DNA of 64,000 nucleotides from UBA9676 sp963741615 (lineage in GTDB: Bacteria; Actinomycetota; Actinomycetes; Streptosporangiales; Streptosporangiaceae). The stretch is taken from contig CAVUIU010000026.1 in the NCBI GenBank assembly GCA_963741615.1, positions 1 to 64,000 on the forward strand. Reading direction: 5' to 3'. Positions 35,575 to 42,516 of the stretch are shown here, piece after piece; the first letter of the stretch is position 1; every line of letters begins with the position of its first letter. Position numbers and translations under genes: made by a program. The notes beneath the pieces are model-generated. The model made no database searches, was not told the DNA's origin, and worked only from the letters and a program-made list of their open reading frames with translations.

Positions 35575-37185
35575 TCAGGACCTCCCGACTACCGGCTCAA
35601 CGAACCTGCGGTGGGCTGCTGTCGGTGCGCGCAGGAAGTCCAGGTCGCACCCGTCGGGTGCCTGCAGCACGTGGTCGCGGTACAGGGCCGGCCATCCCCG
35701 CAGGTGCAGGGAGGCGGGCGGTGCCCAGGCGGCCCGCCGCCGGGCGAGTTCCCCGGCGGGCACGTCCAGGCAGATCGAGCCCGCTGCGGTGTCCACGCTG
35801 ATCAGGTCCCCGTCGGTGACCAGGGCCAGCGGGCCGCCGATGGCGGCTTCCGGTGCGGCGTGCAGGAAGACGGTCCCGAAGCTGGTGCCGCTCATCCGGG
35901 CGTCGGTGACCCGGACCATATCGGTGACACCCGCCGCGGAAAGCCTGGCGGGGACGGGGATCATCCCCCATTCCGGCATCCCGGGGCCGCCCACCGGGCC
36001 GCAGCCCGTCAGCACGAGCACGCTGTCCGCGGTGACGGGCAGCGCGGGATCGTCCACCCGGCGGCGCATGTCCTCATAGCCGTGGAAGACCACCGCCGGG
36101 CCCTGGTGGCGCAGCAGGCGCGGGGTGGCGGCGGACGTCTTGACGACCGCGCCGTCCGGTGCCAGCGACCCGCGGACCACCGCGAAAGCCCCGCCGGTCC
36201 GGAGCGGGCGGTCCCGCGGCCTGATCGCCCCGCTGCCCGCCTGCGCGGCGGCCGCGATCTCACCGATGGTCAGCCCCGCGACGGTGCCGGCGCCGTCATC
36301 GAGCAGCCCGGACAGCTCGCGCAGCAGGGCCGGCAGGCCGCCCGCGGCATCGAAGTCCTGCATGAGGCCGCCGCCGGAGGGCTGGATGTCGGCGAGCACC
36401 GGCACGTCGGCGCCGAGCCGCGCCAGCTCATCCAGGGGCAGGGCGACGCCGGCCCGGCCCGCGATGGCCGCCAGGTGGATGACCGCGTTGGTGGAGCCGC
36501 CGATCGCGTGCAGGACCCGGATGGCGTTGGTGAAGGCGGCGGGGGACAGGAGCACCGAGGGCGTCAGGCCCTCGGTGACCGCCGCGACCGCCCGCCGTCC
36601 CGCCTGCGCAGCGGCGCCGAGGCCGCGCGGATCGCCGGACGGGATCGTGCTCGACCCGGGGATCATCAGCCCCAGCGCCTCCGCCAGCAGCGCCATCGTG
36701 GAGGCGGTTCCCATCGTGTTGCAGGCACCGGTGCCGCAGGCCAGGCAGGCCTCCAGGGCCTGCCAGCCGTCGTCGCCGAGACGGCCGGTGCGGCGCTCGT
36801 CCCAGAGCCGCCACAGCGCGGTTCCGGTCCCGATCCGCTCTCCCCGGAAGACGGCGGCCGGCCGGGCGCCGCCGGTGACCACCACGGTGGGGATGTCCGC
36901 GCTCGCGGCGCCCATGATCGCGCCGGGCACCGTCTTGTCACAGTTCGCGAGGATGACGATCCCGTCCAGCGGGTAGGCGCGGATCATCTCCTCGATCTCG
37001 ATCGCGAGCAGGTTGCGGTACAGCATGGCGGTGGGCTTCATCAGGTCCTCGCCGAGCGAGATCGAGCCGAACTCGGCCGGGATGCCGCCCGCCTCCGTCA
37101 CGCCGCGCCGCACCGCCGCGGCCAGGTCGCGCAGCGGCAGGTTGCACGGATTCAGCTCGCTCGCCGAGTTCGCGATCCCGATCAC
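35575..37185 (-). CDS. IlvD/EDD family sugar-acid dehydratase, main open frame
   Basis: Dehydratase of the dihydroxyacid/6-phosphogluconate family, which binds an Fe-S cluster and removes water from an aldonic acid to give a 2-keto-3-deoxy acid. Cluster and active-site motifs include IGIANSASELNPCN, ILANCDKTVPG, CGTGACNTMGTAST and, near the C-terminus, RMSGTSFG. This open frame begins at a GTG inside the conserved N-terminal motif, so it lacks ~45-50 usual residues. Those residues are encoded just upstream in another frame (37182-37346). Either a sequencing error splits an intact ~590-aa gene or the gene is truly frameshifted. The subfamily (sugar-acid versus valine pathway) is inferred from context. 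Confidence 0.85.
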   Translation of the reverse strand: MIGIANSASELNPCNLPLRDLAAAVRRGVTEAGGIPAEFGSISLGEDLMKPTAMLYRNLLAIEIEEMIRAYPLDGIVILANCDKTVPGAIMGAASADIPTVVVTGGARPAAVFRGERIGTGTALWRLWDERRTGRLGDDGWQALEACLACGTGACNTMGTASTMALLAEALGLMIPGSSTIPSGDPRGLGAAAQAGRRAVAAVTEGLTPSVLLSPAAFTNAIRVLHAIGGSTNAVIHLAAIAGRAGVALPLDELARLGADVPVLADIQPSGGGLMQDFDAAGGLPALLRELSGLLDDGAGTVAGLTIGEIAAAAQAGSGAIRPRDRPLRTGGAFAVVRGSLAPDGAVVKTSAATPRLLRHQGPAVVFHGYEDMRRRVDDPALPVTADSVLVLTGCGPVGGPGMPEWGMIPVPARLSAAGVTDMVRVTDARMSGTSFGTVFLHAAPEAAIGGPLALVTDGDLISVDTAAGSICLDVPAGELARRRAAWAPPASLHLRGWPALYRDHVLQAPDGCDLDFLRAPTAAHRRFVEPVVGRS

Positions 37186-37346
37186 CGGCCGGCCCCGCGC
37201 CGGCTCACCGCCAGGCCGGCTGAGGTGAAGGCGACCCGGTGTGCCATCGCCACCTCGTCATCGCCGGTGAACCAGGCGTCACTGCGCAGCCGCGGGCTGC
37301 CCGGCGTGCCTGGCCGGGCACCGACCCCGAGTCCTCGTTTGGCCAT
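37182..37346 (-). pseudogene. Displaced N-terminal fragment of the IlvD/EDD dehydratase
   Basis: Starting at ATG 37346, three bases after the upstream stop, this frame reads MAKRGLGVG, then LRSDAWFTGDDEVAMAHR and VAFTSAGL, which match the standard N-terminus of IlvD/EDD enzymes. It then ends at TGA 37182-37184, where the main frame has GRPVIGIANS. Spacing from the HR motif to GRP is one base short of the family spacing, so a single deleted base near 37186-37215 explains the break. Confidence 0.72.
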
Positions 37347-37348
37347 TC

Positions 37349-38320
37349 CTATGGCTCCGGGACACCGAGGCCGGCCGCGCCGGGCTGTGACTGCCCGAGG
37401 CCCAGGCCGCTGCGGTCCATCCACTCCAGGGCCACCCGGGCGCGGTGGACCTTCTCGCGGGCGATCACGGCCGCCTCCTCCACCAGGTGCAGGCCGCTGG
37501 GGTAGAGCGGCCGCGAGTTCCGCAGCCCGAACTTCACGTACATGGGCGAGGCCACCGCGATGAGGTCGGCCGCTTCCTGGCCGCGGACCACCCCGCCCAT
37601 GCCGGTCGGCGCCTCCACGTACAGATCGAGCGGGAGCGTGGTCGCCGACCGCATCTCCGCGAGCTGGCCGAGGGTGATGTCGGCGGGCACGTTGATGGTC
37701 GAGCCGCCCAGCCGTTCCAGCTGGGTGACCGTCAGCGGGTTGGCGGGCGCGAGCATGGCGGAGACCTTCCACACCACCGACGCCGGGATCTGCCCGTCGG
37801 CCTGCATGCCGGCCAGCAGCTCCAGCAGGCCGGTGTCGGCGACCAGGAAGCCCCTGATCCCGTGGTCCACCCCGCGCAGCACGTCGTCGATGGCGTACCG
37901 GAGCTGCCGCACGCCGCGGATGAGCCCGGCCCGCGACGGGCCGTCGTCCGACTGGGCCAGGCTGCCGATGTCCCACTCCTCGCGTGGCCCGACGAACAGC
38001 GATACCTCGATGCCGCTGTCCGCTCCGACCTGGGCCATCTCGGTCAGCTCGGCAGCGGACAGCAGCATGGCGCCGCTGCCCTGGGAGACCCGGTTCACGG
38101 TGATGCCCTCTGCCGAGGCCTGTGCCACCACCGCCCGCAGCACGGCCGGCCCCTCGACGCTGGGGATCTCGATCCGGTAGTGGGCTCCGTCGGGGAACCT
38201 GCGTTCGCTCGGGGCGGGTACGGGCTCGGCGGAGATGCCACGCCGGGCGAGGACGTCCGCGCCGGTCACCGTGCGGTCCTCCGCGATACCGGCAGTATCG
38301 GTGCTCACGATTGCGCTCAT
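37349..38320 (-). CDS. U32-peptidase-like TIM-barrel protein, function unknown
   Basis: A ~323-aa protein that looks like a (beta/alpha)8 barrel, with recurrent strand segments YRIEIPSVEG, VNRVSQGSGAMLL, IEVSLFVGPR, IRGFLVADTG, STINVPADITL and LDLYVEAPTG, and the late block VKFGLRNSRPLYPSG. Actinobacterial homologues are, to my recollection, annotated as U32-family peptidases, but the U32 cysteine signature is absent. It sits between the M24-like gene (ATGA overlap at 38317-38320) and the dehydratase, so it should act on the same sugar-acid pathway. An aldolase or isomerase role is possible but unproven. Confidence 0.6.
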   Translation of the reverse strand: MSAIVSTDTAGIAEDRTVTGADVLARRGISAEPVPAPSERRFPDGAHYRIEIPSVEGPAVLRAVVAQASAEGITVNRVSQGSGAMLLSAAELTEMAQVGADSGIEVSLFVGPREEWDIGSLAQSDDGPSRAGLIRGVRQLRYAIDDVLRGVDHGIRGFLVADTGLLELLAGMQADGQIPASVVWKVSAMLAPANPLTVTQLERLGGSTINVPADITLGQLAEMRSATTLPLDLYVEAPTGMGGVVRGQEAADLIAVASPMYVKFGLRNSRPLYPSGLHLVEEAAVIAREKVHRARVALEWMDRSGLGLGQSQPGAAGLGVPEP

Positions 38321-39516
38321 CGTCCTACCTCCAGCATGGCCGGGCGTGGGGGCACCAGGTCGTCACCGTCCGCCAGCGGCCAGGCAGCATCCGCCCGGCC
38401 GGTCGTGACCCGCTCCATCCCGTCCGGGTGGACGAGATATGTGTCCTCTGCCTTCGCGCCGCCCGGCAGGCTGGGATTCCAGGCAACAGCGTGGCCCGCC
38501 TCGATACGCGTGGAGTACCAGCGGGAATCGCGCTGGCACGGGGCTATCTCGAACTCGCGCTGGGCGAACCCGATCGGGCCGCCCTGGTAGTGGCCCGCCC
38601 ATCCGCCCGCGGCCCCTTCCCGCGCATAACCCTGTTCGAGCGCGGCCAGCGCCTGACCGTAGCTGCTCGCCGGCCGGCTCGCCGCCAGCACGTCCCGCTC
38701 GATCCGGCACACCCGGGCCCGCAGCGCGCGCATCTCCGGCCGCGGCGGCCCCGCACAGGCGAACCGGGTGGCGGCGGCGTGCAGTCCGCCGCGCCGCGCC
38801 ACCACCACCGCCATGACCAGGTGATGCGCTGGCGCACCGACCGCCATCGGATGCCGGTACCGGTGCACCCGGTCGTCACCGCCGACGATCAGGACCGGGG
38901 CGTCCGCGCCGCATGCTTCGAGTGATGCCGCCACCCGAGCCTGCACGTCAAGGTCACGCTCGCCGGGAGCCCACGAGGTGAGCGCGCCCTCCAGCGCCGC
39001 CGCGGCGTCGGCGCCGAGTGCGCGCAGTTCCTCCTGCTCCGGGCCGGACAGCGCCAGGCGCAGCCCGATCAGTTCGTCGGAAGCGTCGGCGGCGAAGGCC
39101 GGGTGACCGTCGCCGGCCAGCCGGCTGGCCGGCGCGCCGGCCAGCTCCTCGGCGGCCCGGACGAACTGATCCGGCTGGTACCAGGGGACCGCGGCCAGTT
39201 CGGTGAAGCCGTGCCGGGCAGGCTGGTACTCCTCGGCGATCCGGTCGGCTTCCACCTCGGTGGTGATCAGGCCGGCGCCCGCGGGAGTGATCACCGCCCA
39301 GACCAGGTCCACCTCCGCGCTCCGGTCCACTGGCGGGGCCACGCCACCGGTCGCCCAGGCCACCGAGGCCGGGCGGGTCAGCACCAGCCCGGCCGGGGCC
39401 TCGCCCGTCCCCAGCCAGCGGGCGAGGCGGTCCCGGGCCGCGTTCGCGCGGAGCGCGCTCTGAGGGTGTTCTGCTCTCCCGAACTCCGTTTTGTGATATA
39501 GAATCACCCCAGACAT
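38317..39516 (-). CDS. M24 (pita-bread fold) protein with degenerate metal site
   Basis: A ~399-aa creatinase/Xaa-Pro peptidase-fold protein. The N-terminal half matches the creatinase N domain; the C-terminal half aligns with M24 but lacks its metal ligands. The usual Asp pair is replaced in LVMAVVVARRGGLHAAATRF (residues ~233-252), and the Glu of the EPG motif is Asn347 in VAWNPS. His309 (GHYQGGPIGF) and Glu357 (AEDTYLV) remain. A metalloprotease activity is therefore unlikely. First gene of the minus-strand sugar-acid operon, divergent from IclR. Confidence 0.78.
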   Translation of the reverse strand: MSGVILYHKTEFGRAEHPQSALRANAARDRLARWLGTGEAPAGLVLTRPASVAWATGGVAPPVDRSAEVDLVWAVITPAGAGLITTEVEADRIAEEYQPARHGFTELAAVPWYQPDQFVRAAEELAGAPASRLAGDGHPAFAADASDELIGLRLALSGPEQEELRALGADAAAALEGALTSWAPGERDLDVQARVAASLEACGADAPVLIVGGDDRVHRYRHPMAVGAPAHHLVMAVVVARRGGLHAAATRFACAGPPRPEMRALRARVCRIERDVLAASRPASSYGQALAALEQGYAREGAAGGWAGHYQGGPIGFAQREFEIAPCQRDSRWYSTRIEAGHAVAWNPSLPGGAKAEDTYLVHPDGMERVTTGRADAAWPLADGDDLVPPRPAMLEVGR

Positions 39517-39599
39517 GGAATCATCCCTATTCAGGCCATGTCAATGACTTTCTGTGGATGCCGTTCTGCACAAGCGAACATGAGCGGAAAGGTAACTTG
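39503..39599. promoter_or_regulatory. Divergent control region between M24-like and IclR genes
   Basis: This short intergenic stretch must hold promoters for both directions. It contains an inverted repeat GTTC-n9-GAAC at 39563-39579 and a direct repeat GAATCA (39503 and 39520 region) near the start of the M24-like gene. IclR regulators usually bind short inverted repeats in their own divergent promoters, so 39563-39579 is a reasonable operator candidate. Evidence is pattern only. Confidence 0.35.
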
Positions 39600-40424
39600 G
39601 TGGTGACGGAGGCAGACCGCCAGATCGCTGGCCGGTACACCGTGCAGAGCGTGGCCCGGGCGCTGCGGCTGGTCGAGATCGTCGCGGACGCGCCGTCCGG
39701 AGGGCTCTCACTCAGCGAGCTGTCCCGGGCGCTGGGGACCTCCAAGAGCAGCACTCTGGCGCTCGCCCGGACCCTGGTCGCGTTCGGTTACCTGCGCGAC
39801 GCCCACCCGGGGCCCGGCTACACGCTGGGAACGGGCCTGATCAGGCTGGGGGACATCGTCGGCAGGCAGCTCCCGATCGGTGATCTGTGCCGCCCGCTGA
39901 TCGAGGACCTGTCGCGGGCCACCAAGATGACCTCGCGCGTGGCCATCAGCGACCATGGGTACCCGGTCTTCGTCAACCGGGTGGACGGCCCGGGCAGCGT
40001 CCGCTTTCATACCCCGCTCGGCCAGCGGGAGCTGCCGCACGCGTCGGCGGCCGGCAAGGCCATCCTCTCGGCCATGGACGAGGACGGAATCCGGCGGATG
40101 TGCGCCGAGACGGGGCTCGTCTCCCGCACCGCGCACACCATCACCGACATCGACACGCTGCTGGACAACCTGGCCGCGGCCAGGCGGGTGGGCTTCGCGG
40201 TAGATGACGAGGAGGACGCGGAGGGCGTCATCTGCGTGGGCGCGGCCTTCTTCGGGTACGACGGATCCTGCGCCGGCGCGGTCAGCGTGACCGGGATCAA
40301 GGGCGATCTGCCCGCCTGGCGCGTGGACGAGCTCGGCCGCCTCGTGCGCCGCTCCGCGGACGACGTTTCGAGCATGCTGGGTGGCGGCCCCTACACGAGC
40401 TTCGGCCCCGCGGCCGCGGAGTGA
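39600..40424 (+). CDS. IclR family transcriptional regulator
   Basis: A ~274-aa regulator with an N-terminal winged HTH (SGGLSLSELSRALGTSKSST, near residues 35-55) and a C-terminal IclR effector domain (LPHASAAGKAILSAM; GFAVDDEEDAEGVICVGAAFF). GTG 39600 follows GGAAAGG with seven-base spacing; a TTG at 39597 is possible. It is divergent from the sugar-acid operon and upstream of the dehydrogenase gene, so it probably controls both, responding to a pathway intermediate. Confidence 0.92.
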   Translation: MVTEADRQIAGRYTVQSVARALRLVEIVADAPSGGLSLSELSRALGTSKSSTLALARTLVAFGYLRDAHPGPGYTLGTGLIRLGDIVGRQLPIGDLCRPLIEDLSRATKMTSRVAISDHGYPVFVNRVDGPGSVRFHTPLGQRELPHASAAGKAILSAMDEDGIRRMCAETGLVSRTAHTITDIDTLLDNLAAARRVGFAVDDEEDAEGVICVGAAFFGYDGSCAGAVSVTGIKGDLPAWRVDELGRLVRRSADDVSSMLGGGPYTSFGPAAAE

Positions 40425-40485
40425 GGCTCGCCGGAGTGGCCGCGCACTTCCTCCCGCGGCTGACTGCTTCTCCCGGCGGGCGGGC

Positions 40486-40539
40486 ATGAGCGGGGAATCG
40501 AGCATGAGCGGGGAGTCGAGCATGAGCGGGGAATCTGGC
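40486..40539 (+). repeat. Triple 18-bp repeat carrying three start codons
   Basis: Three tandem copies of ATGAGCGGGGAATCGAGC (with minor changes) encode MSGESS-MSGESS-MSGESG. Each unit contains AGCGGGGA, which can act as a ribosome site for the ATG of the next unit. Confidence 0.8.
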
Positions 40540-41559
40540 CTGGCGCTGGTGGTACGCCGGCCGGGGGAGGTGGCGCTGGAGGAGCGGGCCTTCCCGGCCC
40601 CGGGGCCCGGCGAGGTGCTGATCAGGCCGGAGCTCGTCGGCATGTGCGGGACGGACCTGGATATCGTGGCCGGCCGGGTGGACCCCGCTTACATCCGCTA
40701 CCCGCTGGTGCTGGGGCATGAATGGTCGGGCACGGTCGCCGGGGCCGGCGGCGTCCCGGGTGAAGCCCCCGCCGGGGAGGGCCTGATACCGGGCTCCCGG
40801 GTGGTCGGTGAGGGCATCGTGCCGTGCGGGCACTGCCCACGGTGCCGGGCGGGCCAGACGAACCTCTGCCTCACCTACGACGAGCTTGGCTTCACGCGTG
40901 ACGGCGCCGCCGCCAGGTTCCTGACGGTCCAGCGGTCGCTGGTGCATCCGCTGGCGCCTGGTGTCAGCCCAGAGAGCGGGGCCCTGGCCGAGCCGGCCTC
41001 GGTCGTCTACCGGGGGCTGGCGGGCGCGGCGATAGGCCCGGGCTGGCGGGTGCTGGTGGTCGGTGACGGCACGGTGGCGCTGCTGGCGGTACGGCTGCTG
41101 GCGCTCTGGTCGCCCGCGGAGACGGTCGTGCTGGGCCGCAGGGAAGGCCAGGCGGCGCTCGCTGCCCAGGCCGGGGCCGCCAGGTTCGAAACCGATCCGC
41201 GCGCCGCGGGCGCCGAATACGACCTGGTGGTGGAAGCGGCCGGCACCACAAGCGCGGTCCTGTCGGCGCTCGCCGCGGCGCGGCGGGGCGGGACGGTCGT
41301 GCTGCTCGGGCTCCCCCCGCACGGTGCGACGGCGGCGGTGCCCGTCGATGACGTCGTCAACAACGACCTGGTCATCCGCGGCAGCTTCGGGTACACCTCG
41401 AGTGCCTGGCGCGAGGTGGTCGCGCTGCTCAACGCGGGCCTGCTCGACCTGGGATTCCTGGTGACCCACCGGTTCCCGCTCGCGGAGTGGGAAGCGGCTC
41501 TGGACACCCTGCGCGGCTCCGCCAGCCCGCGCGGCAAGGTGATGCTGGACATGCCCTGA
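40486..41559 (+). CDS. Zinc-dependent alcohol/sugar dehydrogenase (MDR family)
   Basis: A ~357-aa medium-chain dehydrogenase. Catalytic-zinc residues are Cys in GMCGTDLD and His-Glu in LGHEWSG; the structural zinc cysteines are in CGHCPRCRAGQTNLC. The NAD(P) site is GDGTVALLAV. Sorbitol- or threonine-dehydrogenase-like enzymes of this type oxidise sugars and polyols. The start is ambiguous because three in-frame ATGs (40486, 40504, 40522) head three identical 18-bp repeats. It follows iclR on the same strand by 61 bp; it probably performs the first oxidation in the sugar pathway. Confidence 0.88.
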   Translation: MSGESSMSGESSMSGESGLALVVRRPGEVALEERAFPAPGPGEVLIRPELVGMCGTDLDIVAGRVDPAYIRYPLVLGHEWSGTVAGAGGVPGEAPAGEGLIPGSRVVGEGIVPCGHCPRCRAGQTNLCLTYDELGFTRDGAAARFLTVQRSLVHPLAPGVSPESGALAEPASVVYRGLAGAAIGPGWRVLVVGDGTVALLAVRLLALWSPAETVVLGRREGQAALAAQAGAARFETDPRAAGAEYDLVVEAAGTTSAVLSALAAARRGGTVVLLGLPPHGATAAVPVDDVVNNDLVIRGSFGYTSSAWREVVALLNAGLLDLGFLVTHRFPLAEWEAALDTLRGSASPRGKVMLDMP

Positions 41560-41689
41560 GCGCGGGCGATACTCACATTGAACTCACACGCAATCCCCGC
41601 GGGGCCCTGACATCTGCCGCCGATGATGGTGCCCGGAGTCACCCGACCGCTTGCAACTTCCCGCACAGCCGACAGTGAGGTGCGCTGAT

Positions 41690-42475
41690 ATGGACGAACA
41701 AGAGCATTCTGCCGAGCCGGGGCCCACGGAGTCCCCGGAGTCCCCGGAGGCCAGCGCGACCTCGCCGATGACGGCGCCAGCGGGCGAGCAGCCGGGGCGG
41801 GGCCGCGCTGAGCGTGCCCGGAAGGTGCTCACCAGCCGGGGAGCCGGCTGGGTGGTGGCAACAGCCCTGGCGGGTGCCGTCGTTGCCCTTTCGGTCGTCC
41901 TGGCGACGGGGTCACCGGCGACGGTGGTGCCGGTGCGCGTGGCCGTGCCCGGGCCCGGTTTCCTGGGACCGGCTGCCGTCAGCCCCGTTCAGGTGCCGTC
42001 CTCGGGCGCCGTGCGGATCCAGCTGCCACCGGGCATGCGGTCCCAGGTCCCCGGCTGGGTGGTCAGCGGGGGCCCGGTACCGGGCATGCGGTCCCAGGTC
42101 CGGGTTTGGGTGATCAGCAGGGGCCCAGCGGGCCAGCGCTCGGTCAACCTGGTGGCCCCGGCATGCCAGGCCCCAGCAGGGACCCAGGTCCAGCTCCCCG
42201 CGGGGACCCAGGTCCAGCTCCCCGCGGGGACCCAGGTCCAGCTCCCGGCGGGAGGCCAGGTCAAGCTCCCGGCGGGGGGCCAGGTCAAGCTCCCGGCGGG
42301 GGGCCAGGTCAAGCTCCCGGCGGCGGGCCAGGTCAAGCTTCCCGCGCGGGCCCAGGCCCAGCTCCCGCCAGTGGGGCACGTGCTGGTCCCGGCGCGGGTA
42401 CAGGCCGGGAAGCCAGTGGGCTGGCGGGTCGCGCTGGGCCCGGCCGCGGCTTGCCTGCCCGTCCACACGCCTTAG
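41690..42475 (+). CDS. Membrane-anchored protein with octapeptide repeats
   Basis: I do not recognise a known domain. ATG 41690 gives 261 aa, with GTGAGG upstream. Residues 1-45 are acidic and Pro/Ser-rich, then a basic stretch (GRGRAERARK) and one helix (GWVVATALAGAVVALSVVLA) suggest a type II membrane anchor. Two 17-residue PGMRSQV repeats follow, then about ten 8-residue repeats of pattern PAGxQVxL, in which Gln/Lys alternate with hydrophobic residues. Such alternation suits a beta-solenoid or extended stalk outside the cell. No partner genes are evident. It could be a surface or wall-spanning protein. Confidence 0.6.
   Translation: MDEQEHSAEPGPTESPESPEASATSPMTAPAGEQPGRGRAERARKVLTSRGAGWVVATALAGAVVALSVVLATGSPATVVPVRVAVPGPGFLGPAAVSPVQVPSSGAVRIQLPPGMRSQVPGWVVSGGPVPGMRSQVRVWVISRGPAGQRSVNLVAPACQAPAGTQVQLPAGTQVQLPAGTQVQLPAGGQVKLPAGGQVKLPAGGQVKLPAAGQVKLPARAQAQLPPVGHVLVPARVQAGKPVGWRVALGPAAACLPVHTP
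42173..42412 (+). repeat. Ten tandem 24-bp coding repeats
   Basis: Units of 24 bp encode PAGTQVQL (three), PAGGQVKL (three), PAAGQVKL, PARAQAQL, PPVGHVLV and PARVQAGK. The first six are almost identical in DNA; the last three are diverged. Confidence 0.9.
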
Positions 42476-42516
42476 GTAGCGCATGGACCTGCCCCGGCGC
42501 CCGGTCAAGCCCATGC

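Noticed and set aside
35410..37563. 717-codon open frame on the plus strand opposite the dehydratase
   Set aside because: No recognisable motif; lies fully antisense to well-supported genes.
42173..42412. Possible CRISPR-like array
   Set aside because: Repeats are contiguous, in frame and without spacers; they encode an octapeptide repeat.
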